Shown piece after piece: positions 13,906 through 22,792 of a stretch of 64,000 nt of DNA; position 1 is the first letter of the stretch; every line of letters starts with the position of its first letter. Under the pieces are notes generated by a model. The model saw nothing but the letters and a program-made list of their open reading frames with translations, ran no database searches and was not told where the DNA came from. This stretch comes from Conexibacter woesei Iso977N (GTDB lineage Bacteria > Actinomycetota > Thermoleophilia > Solirubrobacterales > Solirubrobacteraceae). The translations under genes were made by a program, and so were the position numbers. The stretch covers positions 1,550,001 through 1,614,000 of the forward strand of contig NZ_AUKG01000001.1 of NCBI RefSeq assembly GCF_000424625.1. Reading direction: 5' to 3'.

Positions 13906-15978
13906 ATGAGCACCGCGATCGACACCCGAGCAGAAGACCACCTCCGCGCGCTCGCCGGCGACGGCGCGCAGTTCCGCGAGAACCAGCTGGACGCGATCCG
14001 CGACCTGGTCGAGGACCGCGCGCGCGTGCTGTGCGTGCAGCGCACCGGTTGGGGCAAGTCGGCGGTGTACTTCGTCGCGACCGCGCTGCTGCGCGAGGCC
14101 GGCGCGGGGCCGACGCTGATCGTCTCCCCACTGCTGGCGCTGATGCGCAACCAGATCGACGCGGCGCGGCGGCTCGGGCTGCGCGCGCACACGATCAACT
14201 CCACCAACCGCGAGGGCTGGGCCGAGGTGGCGTCGCTGCTGGAGCAGGACGCCGTCGACCTGCTGCTGATCAGCCCGGAGCGGCTCAACAACCCGCAGTT
14301 CCGCGACGCGATGCTGCCGGTCTTCGCCGAGCGCGTCGGGCTGCTGGTGGTCGACGAGGCGCACTGCATCTCGGACTGGGGCCACGACTTCCGGCCCGAC
14401 TACCGGCGGATCGGCGACATGCTCGAGCAGCTGCCGGGCGGCGTCGGCGTGCTGTGCACGACGGCGACCGCGAACGACCGCGTCGTCGCCGACGTCTCCG
14501 AGCAGCTGCGCGCGGGGCGGGGCGAGGACGCGCTGCGGACCTATCGCGGGCCGCTGGGGCGGACGTCGCTGCGCTTCGAGGTCGTCGACCTTCCCGCGCA
14601 GGCGGATCGGTTGGCGTGGCTGGCTCAGCACCTGCCGGAGCTGCCGGGCTCGGGCATCGTGTACACGTTGACCAAGCGCGATGCCGACCTGGTCGCGGCG
14701 TTCCTGAGCGCGCGCGGGATCGCGGCGGAGTCCTACTCGGGCGAGGTCGACACCGACACGCGGATCGCGCTCGAGGACCGGCTGCTGCGCAACGACCTGA
14801 AGGCGGTCGTCGCGACGAGCGCGCTGGGCATGGGCTATGACAAGCCCGACCTCGGCTTCGTTGTTCATTATCAAGCGCCGGGATCCGTGATCGCCTACTA
14901 CCAGCAGGTCGGGCGTGCGGGACGCGGGATCGACCGCGCCGAGGTGGTGTTGTTGCGGGGCGCCGAGGACCGGCGGATCCAGGACTTCTTCATCGAGCAG
15001 GCGTTCCCGCGGCGCGAGGTCGTCGACCGCGTGCTCGGGCATCTTGATGATGTTGGTGGCGACGGCGCCTCGACGCAGGAGCTGATGGCCCAGGTCAACC
15101 TCGGCAAGGTCCGCATCGAGGGGTTGTTGAAGGTCTTGGACGTGGAGGGCGCGGTCGACCGGGCCGGGACGAAGTGGATCGCGCGGCCGACGCGCGAGTG
15201 GGTCTACGACGCCGAGCGCTACAGCCGGATCACCGACCTGCGGCGGCGCGAACAGGCGGCGATGGCGTCGTTCGGCGCCGACGGGCGCTGCCTGATGCGC
15301 GCGCTGCAGGAGGAGCTCGACGATCCGGAGCCCGCCGACTGCGGGCGCTGCTCGGTGTGCGCGGGCGCGCGCTGGGATGGGCCGCTCGACCAGGCGGTCG
15401 TGCGCGACGCGGCGGTGCATCTGCGGTCGCGGCCGGTCGTGTTGGACGTCAAGAAGATGGCGCCGGGCGACGACGGGCGCATGAGGAAGATCCCGGAGCC
15501 GGTGCGCGCCGAGGAGGGCCGCGCGCTGGCGCGGTTCGGCGACGGCGGGTGGGACAAGCTCGTGCAGGCCGGGCGGGCGAGCGGGCGCTTCGACGACGAG
15601 CTGGTCGCCGCGGCGGCCGAGACGATCCGGGGCTGGGGTCCGCCCGGCGTCGCGTGGGTGGCGGCGGTGCCGTCGTCGCGGTCGGGCACGCTGGTGCCGG
15701 ACTTCGCGGCGCGGCTGGCCGCGGCCCTCGGGTTGCCGTACGTGGAGGCGCTCGCGCGCGTGGACGAGCGGCCGCCGCAGCGCGAGATGGCCAACGCGCC
15801 GCAGCAGGTCGCCAACGTCCGGGGCGCGTTCGCGGTCACGCAGGTCGTCGAGGGCGCGTCTGCGCTGCTGGTCGACGACCTGCGGTTCAGCGGCTGGACG
15901 CTGGCGATGCTCGGCGGGCAGCTGCGGCAGAAGGGCGCGGGGCCCGTGTACCCGTTCGCGCTGGCGACGGCGTTCTAG
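13906..15978 (+). CDS. recQ: RecQ-family DNA helicase with a C-terminal phosphoribosyltransferase-like domain
   Basis: 690 residues. ATP-dependent 3'-5' DNA helicase for repair and recombination. Motif I is TGWGKS (47-52), motif II DEAH (150-153) in the RecQ phrase VVDEAHCISDWGHDFRPDY, motif VI QQVGRAGRG. The zinc site is C462-x16-C479-x2-C482-x2-C485, the E. coli RecQ spacing. Instead of an HRDC domain the C-terminus (~560-690) resembles a type I phosphoribosyltransferase: VAAVPSSRSGTLVPDFAARL, then the PRPP-loop-like LLVDDLRFSGWT at 655-666. Similar fusions occur in other actinobacteria as far as I recall. The ATG at 13906 has only a weak GAAG upstream; longer in-frame starts would run into the SOS box. 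Confidence 0.92.
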   Translation: MSTAIDTRAEDHLRALAGDGAQFRENQLDAIRDLVEDRARVLCVQRTGWGKSAVYFVATALLREAGAGPTLIVSPLLALMRNQIDAARRLGLRAHTINSTNREGWAEVASLLEQDAVDLLLISPERLNNPQFRDAMLPVFAERVGLLVVDEAHCISDWGHDFRPDYRRIGDMLEQLPGGVGVLCTTATANDRVVADVSEQLRAGRGEDALRTYRGPLGRTSLRFEVVDLPAQADRLAWLAQHLPELPGSGIVYTLTKRDADLVAAFLSARGIAAESYSGEVDTDTRIALEDRLLRNDLKAVVATSALGMGYDKPDLGFVVHYQAPGSVIAYYQQVGRAGRGIDRAEVVLLRGAEDRRIQDFFIEQAFPRREVVDRVLGHLDDVGGDGASTQELMAQVNLGKVRIEGLLKVLDVEGAVDRAGTKWIARPTREWVYDAERYSRITDLRRREQAAMASFGADGRCLMRALQEELDDPEPADCGRCSVCAGARWDGPLDQAVVRDAAVHLRSRPVVLDVKKMAPGDDGRMRKIPEPVRAEEGRALARFGDGGWDKLVQAGRASGRFDDELVAAAAETIRGWGPPGVAWVAAVPSSRSGTLVPDFAARLAAALGLPYVEALARVDERPPQREMANAPQQVANVRGAFAVTQVVEGASALLVDDLRFSGWTLAMLGGQLRQKGAGPVYPFALATAF

Positions 15979-15997
15979 TGTCTCGGTGCGTGCGCCC

Positions 15998-16120
15998 TGA
16001 GGTCGATTTGCGGCCCGGATCGTTGTGGCTGACGGTTGCTGGCTGAGCGTCGTGTGCGCCAGCACATGAGACCGGCCGGCGGCCGTCAGGCGCGACGAGG
16101 CGGCCCGCAAATCGATCTCA
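15998..16120. repeat. Imperfect long-spaced inverted repeat between recQ and pabBC
   Basis: The left arm TGAGGTCGATTTGCGGCC begins at 15998; the right arm ends at 16120 and reads TGAGATCGATTTGCGGGCC on the other strand. About 17 of 19 positions match across a ~90-base spacer with no gene. It resembles a small MITE-like element or a recombination remnant; no clear target-site duplication is visible. Confidence 0.4.
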
Positions 16121-16130
16121 GCCGAGGTCA

Positions 16131-16177
16131 GCTGCGGCCACGGCCCGACAAGGGGGTACCGGAGCCGTGGCCGCAGC
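16131..16177. terminator. 14-bp perfect hairpin between convergent recQ and pabBC
   Basis: GCTGCGGCCACGGC at 16131-16144 pairs exactly with GCCGTGGCCGCAGC at 16164-16177 around a 19-base loop. It sits between two convergent genes and is most simply a bidirectional transcription terminator, though the loop is long and there is no T run. Confidence 0.45.
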
Positions 16178-16209
16178 CGCGATCGTGCGTTACGAACTGC
16201 GTTCGGTCA

Positions 16210-18315
16210 CTACCGCAACGGTGGGAACCGTGAGAGCGATGTCCGCACGCGGTCCGAGGGTGCGCTGAGCGCACGGTTGCCGATCCGGGTGACCGTCTCC
16301 AGGCCCCGCAGGGCGTTGCAGACGAGCACCGCCTCCGCGGCGTGGAGGTCGGCGAGCGTCAGTGGGCGCTCCCGCGCGTCGAGCGCCTCGCCGACTGCTG
16401 CGCGCGTGACGCCCGGGAGGATCCGGCCGTCGAGCGGCGGCGTGACGATCGTGTCGTCGGCGAGGACCGCGAAGACGTTGGCGCGCGTGGTCTCGAGCAC
16501 CTGGCCGTCCGCGTCGACGAGCAGCGGGATCGCGGGCGCGGTGGCGCGCTCGGCGGCGTCGACCCAGCGCCGATCGCGCCACTTGCGGTCACCGAGCCCT
16601 CCGGCCAGGACGACCGGCTCCAATACGACGTCGCCCGGCTCCGGCAGCTCGCCGACTTCCACACCAACATCTCCGCGCGCATCGAGCACGACCCGCAGCC
16701 GGCACGACCGTCCCTGCTCCAGCGCCGTGTACCGCACCAACGCCTCAACCGCCTCCGGCACCGCGAATCCGTAGACCTCCCGCGCCGCGCGCCCGAGCCG
16801 CTCCAGGTGCTCCTCGACTGCGAGAGCAACCCCATCAACAACCAGGATCGTCTCGAAGACCCCGCGAGCAGGATCGGGGCGAGGGACGGGATGGGCGCCG
16901 AGCCGCAACGGCCGCGGCACCGCCGCGCCCGCAGAGTCGTCCGTCGCTTCGAGCGTGGCGCCGATGGCGGCGAGCAGGGGCATGGCTTTGGCGAGGCATT
17001 CGGCGGCTTCGGCGGTGGGGTCGGAGCCGGTGGTGATGGCGCCGCCGGCGTCGAGCCAGGTGGTGGTGGCGGTGGACTCGAAGGTGCGGATCGCGACGGA
17101 GAGCTCGAGGCCGGCGGTGGGGGAGGCGAAGCCGATCGCCCCGCAGAAGGTCTGGCGGGCGGTGCCTTCGAGGGCGCTGATGACGTCCATCGCCGCGAGC
17201 TTCGGCGCACCGGTCACCGAGCCGGGCGGGAACGTCGCGGCCAGCAGCGCGGCGTCGCCGGTCCGGGGCGCCAGCTCGCCGACGACCTCGCTGACGAGGT
17301 GCCAGACGCCGACGTGCGCGCGCGGCTCGGCGAGCGCCGTCACCTGAACGGACCCGGGCGCGCAGACGCGGCCGAGGTCGTTGCGCATCAGGTCGACGAT
17401 CATGATGTTCTCGGCGCGGTCCTTGGCGGATGCGGCCAGCTCGTCACGCCCCGAGGCGGGCCGCGTGCCCTTGATCGGCGCGGTCCGCACGCTCGACCCG
17501 CGGCGCTCCAGGAACAGCTCCGGCGAGAAGCTGGCGAGCACGTCGTCGTCGCCGTCGGCGAGCCACGCCGCGCGGTCGGGCGCCAGCGCCGCGGCGCCCG
17601 TGGTGAAGAGGTCGAGCAGCTCGCCCTCGACCTCGCCGCGCAGCCGCAGCGCGAGGTTGGCCTGGAACAGGTCCCCGGCGGCGATCCGCTCCCGGCACGC
17701 CTCGACCGCGCGGGCGTGGCCGGCGGCGCTCGGCGTCGCCCGCCAGGCCCCAGACCGGAAGGGGCGCGGCGCGGGTGCGGCGGCGAGGCGGGCGGCGAGC
17801 TCCTCCCGGCGCGCGTCGAGGAACGCGGCGCGGGCGTCGGTCCAGAGCGCCTCGAACCACCACGCGCCCTCGGCGTCGCAGCGCAGGACGTGGTCGTAGA
17901 ACGCCATCCGGACCGCGGGCAGCGCCTCGCCGCGCGGTGCCGGCGGAGGCGCGCCGAGTGTCGGCTCGAGCGCCCGCCCGAGCCCATAGCCGAGCGCCCC
18001 GAACCATCCGCCGCCGACGAAGCCGTCGGGAATCGCGCCAGTCACGGTGGGCTGGGCGTCGAGGAACGCCATCGGGTTACCCGACGCGACCGCGCCGAGT
18101 GCCGACGTGGGGTCGCCCGCCGCGACCGCGCCCGGCGCCAACGCCAGCGGCTCGGCGCCCGCCAGCGCTGCCGCGCCCGCCCAGCGCCCGACCAGCGCGA
18201 AGGGGTGCGCGTCCTCGCGGACGAGCAGGCCGGCGTGCGCGGCTGGCACGCCGGGCGAGGCGAGGCGGGTCCGGATCGGGGTGACGGGCTCGGCGATGGC
18301 CATCGGCGAAGCCAT
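16210..18315 (-). CDS. pabB: Aminodeoxychorismate synthase component I fused to aminodeoxychorismate lyase (PabB-PabC)
   Basis: 701 residues; two folate-pathway steps from chorismate to p-aminobenzoate. Residues ~1-450 are the chorismate-binding PabB part (FQANLALRLRGEVEG, SPELFLERRG, PIKGTRPASG, DLMRNDLGRVC, PPGSVTGAPKLAAM, with IRTFE near its end). Residues ~470-700 are the PLP class IV aminotransferase-fold PabC part (GVFETILVVDGVAL, ETTRANVFAVLADD, DGRILPGVTRAAV). The glutaminase PabA is not encoded next to it. ATG at 18315 chosen; 18303 is possible. Neither has a strong ribosome site. Divergent from the TetR gene. Confidence 0.93.
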   Translation of the reverse strand: MASPMAIAEPVTPIRTRLASPGVPAAHAGLLVREDAHPFALVGRWAGAAALAGAEPLALAPGAVAAGDPTSALGAVASGNPMAFLDAQPTVTGAIPDGFVGGGWFGALGYGLGRALEPTLGAPPPAPRGEALPAVRMAFYDHVLRCDAEGAWWFEALWTDARAAFLDARREELAARLAAAPAPRPFRSGAWRATPSAAGHARAVEACRERIAAGDLFQANLALRLRGEVEGELLDLFTTGAAALAPDRAAWLADGDDDVLASFSPELFLERRGSSVRTAPIKGTRPASGRDELAASAKDRAENIMIVDLMRNDLGRVCAPGSVQVTALAEPRAHVGVWHLVSEVVGELAPRTGDAALLAATFPPGSVTGAPKLAAMDVISALEGTARQTFCGAIGFASPTAGLELSVAIRTFESTATTTWLDAGGAITTGSDPTAEAAECLAKAMPLLAAIGATLEATDDSAGAAVPRPLRLGAHPVPRPDPARGVFETILVVDGVALAVEEHLERLGRAAREVYGFAVPEAVEALVRYTALEQGRSCRLRVVLDARGDVGVEVGELPEPGDVVLEPVVLAGGLGDRKWRDRRWVDAAERATAPAIPLLVDADGQVLETTRANVFAVLADDTIVTPPLDGRILPGVTRAAVGEALDARERPLTLADLHAAEAVLVCNALRGLETVTRIGNRALSAPSDRVRTSLSRFPPLR

Positions 18316-18367
18316 TCTGTCGCGGGCCTCACCGCGAAAGCTCTCCCACCGGCTTGCGGCGCGCGGG

Positions 18368-18373
18368 TAGAGT
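18368..18373 (+). promoter_or_regulatory. -10 element TAGAGT, leaderless spacing
   Basis: Six bases before the ATG of the TetR gene, with no Shine-Dalgarno sequence. Confidence 0.5.
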
Positions 18374-18379
18374 CCCGCC

Positions 18380-18979
18380 ATGGCGACGGATGCCATGCGA
18401 CCACGCGGCCGGCCGCGGAGCACGGAAGCCGACCGGGCGATCTTCGCCGCGACCCTGCAGCTCCTCGACGAGGGCGGCTACCACGGGCTCACGGTCGAGG
18501 GCGTCGCGGCGCTTGCGGGCGTCGCCAAGACCACCATCTACCGGCGCTACGCCAACAAGGGCCTGCTCGTCCTGGACTCGATGACCCAGCGCGCGCACGA
18601 CCAGCCGGTCGAGCTGCCGGACACCGGATCGTTCCGCGACGACCTCGTCGCCGTCATGCGCCTGATCCGCGAGGAGGTCGCGCCGTCCTCGCCGTCGTCG
18701 GTCGGCGCCGCGCTGCTGGGTGAAGCGAGCCAGGACGCCGCGGTCGCCGAGCAGCTCCGGGCGTTCGCCGACTTCCGCTTCGAGCAGGGCAGGCCGGTCT
18801 ACACCCGCGCGATCGACCGCGGCGAGCTGCGCGCCGACGCCGACTGGCGCACGGTCGCCGAGCTGCTCGTCGGCTGGATCTTCCACGCCTCGGTCGTCTC
18901 CCGCCGCCGCCCGGACGACGCGACGCTCGACCGCACGGTCGACCAGCTGCTCTCCGGGCTGGCGCCTGCAGCGCCCTGA
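18380..18979 (+). CDS. TetR/AcrR-family transcriptional regulator
   Basis: 199 residues. The N-terminal TetR helix-turn-helix is clear: GRPRSTEADRAIFAATLQLL, then GGYHGLTVEGVAALAGVAKT followed by TIYRRYANKGLLVLD. The ligand domain ends in a TetR_C-type helix (WRTVAELLVGWIFHASVV). It is divergent from pabBC across 64 bases, so it may control that gene or itself. Likely leaderless. Confidence 0.95.
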   Translation: MATDAMRPRGRPRSTEADRAIFAATLQLLDEGGYHGLTVEGVAALAGVAKTTIYRRYANKGLLVLDSMTQRAHDQPVELPDTGSFRDDLVAVMRLIREEVAPSSPSSVGAALLGEASQDAAVAEQLRAFADFRFEQGRPVYTRAIDRGELRADADWRTVAELLVGWIFHASVVSRRRPDDATLDRTVDQLLSGLAPAAP

Positions 18980-18997
18980 TTGGTCAACGCGCTCGGG

Positions 18998-19003
18998 TAG
19001 ACT
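18998..19003 (+). promoter_or_regulatory. -10 element TAGACT, leaderless spacing
   Basis: Six bases before the ATG of the SanA/YdcF-like gene. Confidence 0.5.
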
Positions 19004-19009
19004 GCGCGC

Positions 19010-19684
19010 ATGCTGAACCGGCGTGTGGTGGTCCGGATGGCGCTCGGCGGCGCGGCGATGTGCGTCGTGCTGGCGGCGGTCGTCGGCATCGCGAACGCGG
19101 TCGTCCTGCTCGGCGGCCGCGGCGCGAAGACCGACCCGAAGGCGATGCCCCACGCCCAGGCCGCGCTCGTGCTCGGCGCGTTCGTCGAGCCCGACGGCCG
19201 CCCCTCGGGCATGCTCGAGGACCGGATCCGCGCCGCCGCGCAGCTCTACAAGGACGGGCGCGTCGACAAGATCCTCGCCTCCGGCGACCACGGCCGGCCC
19301 AACTACGACGAGGTCAACACGATGCGCCGCGAGCTCGTCCGCCTCGGCGTCCCGGACCGCGTGATCTTCACCGACCACGCCGGCTTCGCCACGCTCGACA
19401 GCGTCGTCCGCGCCCGCAAGGTCTTCGACGTCAAGAGCGCGATCATCGTCACCCAGCCGTTCCACATGGCCCGCGCGCTGTGGCTCGCGCACCACGCCGG
19501 CCTCAAGGCCTATGGGTTGGAAGCCGGCGCGGGCAGGGACTACGGGTCGAGGGGCACGCTCGCCGACCTGCGCGAGGTGCTCGCCCGGACCAAGGCCGTC
19601 GGCGATGTCGTGACCGGCGCGCAGCCGGAGTTCCTCGGCCCGAGGGTCGACATCGCGGGCAGCGCCCAGGCGTCGCGCGGCTAG
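19010..19684 (+). CDS. SanA/YdcF-like DUF218 membrane-anchored protein
   Basis: 224 residues with one N-terminal membrane helix (MALGGAAMCVVLAAVVGIANAV) and an outside DUF218 domain. Family phrases: AALVLGAFVEPDGRPS, MLEDRIRAAAQLYKDG, KILASGDHG, NTMRRELVRLGVPDRVIF, TLDSVVRARKVF and IIVTQPFHMARALWLA. SanA/YdcF/ElyC proteins act in envelope integrity and precursor metabolism in other bacteria; the chemistry is uncertain. Confidence 0.92.
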   Translation: MLNRRVVVRMALGGAAMCVVLAAVVGIANAVVLLGGRGAKTDPKAMPHAQAALVLGAFVEPDGRPSGMLEDRIRAAAQLYKDGRVDKILASGDHGRPNYDEVNTMRRELVRLGVPDRVIFTDHAGFATLDSVVRARKVFDVKSAIIVTQPFHMARALWLAHHAGLKAYGLEAGAGRDYGSRGTLADLREVLARTKAVGDVVTGAQPEFLGPRVDIAGSAQASRG

Positions 19685-19726
19685 ACCTGGCGCACCCGCG
19701 CCGGGCGCTCTGCGATCCTCGGCGCC

Positions 19727-20962
19727 ATGCCGCGTCGTGGAGCCCTGCTGGTCGCCGTCGCCGTGCTGCTCGCCGTCGCGCTCGTCGCGTGCGGCGGCGG
19801 GAGCGACGGAGCGACGGCGGAGACGACGGGCGCAGCCACCGGCGCCGCAGCGGCGACCACACCAACAACGGCGACCGGCGCCGCCGCCAGGCGCGGCGTC
19901 AAGCTCGTCCAGGTCGGCAGCTTCGACCAGCCGCTCTACGTCACCGCGCCCCCGGCCGACAAGCGCCGCATCTTCGTGGTCTCCCAGAACGGGACGATCT
20001 GGGTCGTCCGCGGCGGCAGGAAGCTCCCGGCGCCGTTCCTGGACATCCGGTCGCAGGTCCAGGACTCTGGCGAGCAGGGCCTGCTCGGCCTCGCGTTCGC
20101 GCCCGGCTACGCGCAGTCCGGGTTGTTCTACATCTACTACACGGGCAAGGACCAGAAGCAGCACCTGGTCGAGTACCGGCGCAGGAGCGACGACACCGCG
20201 GACGCGAACAGCGCCCGCCCGTTGATCGTCTTCGACGACCCCGAGGCCAACCACAACGGCGGCCAGCTCACGTTCGGCCCGGACCACCTGCTCTACATCG
20301 GGACCGGCGACGGCGGTGGCGGCAACGACCAGCACGGCGCGCGCGGCAACGCGCAGAACCTGGGCTCGCCGCTCGGCAAGATCCTGCGGATCGACCCGGC
20401 CAGGAGCGGCAGCAAGGCCTACACCATCCCGGCGGGCAACCCGTTCGTCAGGACCAGCGGCGCCCGGCCCGAGATCTACGCCTACGGCCTGCGCAACCCG
20501 TGGCGCTTCAGCTTCGACCGCGCGACCGGCGACCTCACGATCGGCGACGTCGGCCAGGACCAGGTCGAGGAGATCGACTTCGCCCGCCGCGGCACCGCGC
20601 GCGGCGGCAACTACGGCTGGCGGCCGTGGGAGGGGCGGCGCCGCAACTTCCCCGGCGAGAGCGCGCCCGGCGCGAGGTTCCCGGTCCTGACCAAGCTGCA
20701 CTCCGACGGCTGGTGCTCGATCACCGGCGGCTACGTCGTGCGCGACCGTGCGGTCCCGGGGCTGTACGGCCGCTACGTCTACTCCGACTACTGCAAGGGC
20801 GAGCTGCGCTCCGCGCGCCTGGCGTCCGGGAGGGCGACGGGCGATGCCAAGATCCCCGGGCTGAGGATGGTCTCGGGCGCCGACTCGTTCGGCGAGGACG
20901 CGCTGGGACGCGTCTACGTGGTCTCCGGGTCCGGCCCGGTCTACCGGTTCGCCGCGCGCTGA
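19727..20962 (+). CDS. PQQ-dependent sugar dehydrogenase-type lipoprotein
   Basis: 411 residues. A lipobox (LVAC) after the hydrophobic leader marks an exported lipoprotein. The six-bladed glucose/sorbosone dehydrogenase propeller follows, with GEQGLLGLAFAPGY, FYIYYTG, NHNGGQLTFGPD, YAYGLRNPWRFSFDR, TIGDVGQDQVEEID and GGNYGWRPWEG, in family order. Likely oxidises a sugar or another alcohol using PQQ, or is an Asd/YliI-like propeller of unknown substrate. A longer paralogue is at 51383-53032. The 3' end overlaps the convergent WS/DGAT gene by 22 bases. Confidence 0.92.
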   Translation: MPRRGALLVAVAVLLAVALVACGGGSDGATAETTGAATGAAAATTPTTATGAAARRGVKLVQVGSFDQPLYVTAPPADKRRIFVVSQNGTIWVVRGGRKLPAPFLDIRSQVQDSGEQGLLGLAFAPGYAQSGLFYIYYTGKDQKQHLVEYRRRSDDTADANSARPLIVFDDPEANHNGGQLTFGPDHLLYIGTGDGGGGNDQHGARGNAQNLGSPLGKILRIDPARSGSKAYTIPAGNPFVRTSGARPEIYAYGLRNPWRFSFDRATGDLTIGDVGQDQVEEIDFARRGTARGGNYGWRPWEGRRRNFPGESAPGARFPVLTKLHSDGWCSITGGYVVRDRAVPGLYGRYVYSDYCKGELRSARLASGRATGDAKIPGLRMVSGADSFGEDALGRVYVVSGSGPVYRFAAR

Positions 20963-22320
20963 GCCGCGCGCCGCTCGCGGGCCCGCGTGCGCCACGGGGT
21001 CGTGCCCGGCTGCGGCGGCCCGTCCGCGACGCGCAGCGCGTCGAACGCCGCCTCCAGGTCGCGCGCGACGTCGACGACGTCCGCTACCACCTCGGCGTCC
21101 GCGGCGAGCCCGACGTGCAGCACGCCGTCATACGACACCGCGCCGACCGTCAGCGCGTGGCCGTGCAGGAGCGGGACCAGCGGGTGGATCGCGCGCAGCG
21201 GCCGGCCGAGCAGCTCCAGCCGGACCGGCGGCCCCGGGACGTTCGACACGACCAGCGAGAACGGCACCGCCCGGACCGCCGCCCGCGCGACCACGCGCCG
21301 CCCTGCGCCGGGCAGCGCGTCGGCGGCCTGGCCGAGCGCGTCGAGCGCCGCGGCGTCGCCGCCGGCCTTCGCGGCCGCGGTGCGCGCCCGGATGGTCGCG
21401 AGCGCGCGGTCCGGGTCCGGTTCGCCGACCGGCAGCTCGACGGGCAGGAACGAGATCCGGTTGCCGAGCGCGCCGCCCGCGCCGTCGCCGCTCCGGACGT
21501 TCACCGGCACCAGCGCCCGGAGCGCGTCCCGCGCGTCGCCGCGGCGGCGCAGCGCACCGCGCAGCGCCACCGACGTCGCGGCCAGCAGGACGTCGTTGAT
21601 CGTCGCCTCGCGGCGGGCGCCTGCGGCCCGGACCGCGTCGAGTGGTACCGCCGCATAGGCGACGGCACGCCGGGCGGTCACGGAGCGCTCCAGCGGCGAT
21701 GGAGCGACACCCCGCGCCGCGACCACACCCTCGACCGCGCGCACCGCGCTCCCGAGCAGCGCGTCGCTCGCCCGCGCCGCGCCCGCCAGCGCGCGCACGC
21801 GCGCCGCGGCGGTCGTCCGCAGCGTCTCGGCCGGCGACGGCGCGGGGGAGGGCACCCACGACGCGTCGCCCCGCGCCTCCGGCCCGAACAGCAGCATCGC
21901 CACCTCGATCGCGGCGATCCCGTCGACCAGCGCGTGGTGCGCCTGCCCGACGATCGCGAACCCGCCGCCGTCGACCCCGTCCACCACGTACATCCGCCAC
22001 AGCGGCCGGTCCTCCGGCAGCGGCGCGCTCAGCAGTGCGCCCGCGACCTCGCGCAGCGCCGTCCCGCGCGCCGCGCTCACGGCGAACACGTGCCGCGCGA
22101 CGTCGAAGCGCACGTCGTCGACCCACGCGCCGCGCACGAGCCGGCGCCGGAACCGCGGCACGCCGCCCAGCCGCGCATCGATCCAGCGCCGCAACGCCGC
22201 AACCCCCGGCGCCGCGCCGTCGAAGCGCAGCGTCCAGCCGACGACCAGCGGCGCCTGCGGCGTCTCGAGGTCCAGGAACGCGAGATCCAAGGCGGTGGGG
22301 CGATCCACGTCGGCGCCCAT
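20941..22320 (-). CDS. Wax ester synthase/diacylglycerol acyltransferase (WS/DGAT)
   Basis: 459 residues. Transfers acyl groups from acyl-CoA to alcohols or diacylglycerol to make storage lipids at the membrane. The catalytic motif HHALVDG is present, preceded by RPLWRMYVVDGVDGG, with the C-terminal family phrases PFSLVVSNVPGPPVRLELL and LTVGAVSYDGVLHVGLAAD. The ATG at 22320 directly follows GAGAGG; a slightly longer start is possible. With the acyl-CoA synthetase, thiolase and enoyl-CoA hydratase elsewhere in the window, it suggests active lipid storage and turnover. Confidence 0.94.
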   Translation of the reverse strand: MGADVDRPTALDLAFLDLETPQAPLVVGWTLRFDGAAPGVAALRRWIDARLGGVPRFRRRLVRGAWVDDVRFDVARHVFAVSAARGTALREVAGALLSAPLPEDRPLWRMYVVDGVDGGGFAIVGQAHHALVDGIAAIEVAMLLFGPEARGDASWVPSPAPSPAETLRTTAAARVRALAGAARASDALLGSAVRAVEGVVAARGVAPSPLERSVTARRAVAYAAVPLDAVRAAGARREATINDVLLAATSVALRGALRRRGDARDALRALVPVNVRSGDGAGGALGNRISFLPVELPVGEPDPDRALATIRARTAAAKAGGDAAALDALGQAADALPGAGRRVVARAAVRAVPFSLVVSNVPGPPVRLELLGRPLRAIHPLVPLLHGHALTVGAVSYDGVLHVGLAADAEVVADVVDVARDLEAAFDALRVADGPPQPGTTPWRTRARERRAAQRAANR

Positions 22321-22792
22321 CCTCTCGCACAAACGTCCAGGCCGGCACCAATTCGATTCAAGATCGTTCGGCACTTGCCGCTTAACGGCGAGAGGCGCCC
22401 TCTAGGAGGACGCCTCGAACAGCTACTCGCCGTGCGTTCTACTTAGTTCTTGAAACCCACGGTGCACCCCCAAGACGTTCGCGCTGCGCACCACCGCAGC
22501 GACTAGCGGACGGACGGATATCGGCACGCGATACGACGCCATTGGGCCTGCCAGCCCGGCGTCGTTTCGTCATGCGCTCCGCAAGTTTCTGCGCCAGACG
22601 TCCTTTCCGCCATCCCCACTTTTGGGTATCGGACAGACCTTTGGACGTATGTCCTATCCAGTTGGGATTATGTTCCTACGCCGTCCAGATGGGCGGTTCG
22701 GAGCACGCCACAGCGTGCGAAATCCCTGCAAAAGCCCGCTTTAGCAGGCTGCAGTGGTGTAGTCAAACACCCACTGCGAAAGCTGCAGAACC
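22321..22792. other. 472-base noncoding stretch with strong RNA-like hairpins
   Basis: No credible gene. Base composition is visibly less GC-rich than around it. Two structures are clear. (1) At 22386-22432, CGGCGAG pairs with CTCGCCG and encloses a nested hairpin, GAGGCG-C-CCTC/GAGG-A-CGCCTC with a TAG loop. (2) At 22533-22565, ACGACGCC pairs with GGCGTCGT around an inner GGGC/GCCC hairpin. A smaller CAGTGG...CCACTG hairpin near 22752-22776 may terminate the HD-GYP gene. The whole could be a noncoding RNA, the untranslated leader of WS/DGAT on the minus strand, or both. Confidence 0.45.

Noticed and set aside
16036-16233. 65-codon open frame between recQ and pabBC
   Set aside because: Spans both inverted repeats; Arg/Gly/Pro-rich shadow-type composition and no start signal.
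22440-22520. T-box-like GGTGGTGCGCAGCG on the minus strand
   Set aside because: Lacks the full antiterminator consensus and the downstream gene is a lipid acyltransferase, not a tRNA synthetase or amino-acid gene.
22690-22790. Possible c-di-GMP riboswitch near the HD-GYP gene
   Set aside because: Only loose similarity to GEMM core phrases, and it lies downstream of the HD-GYP gene rather than in its leader.
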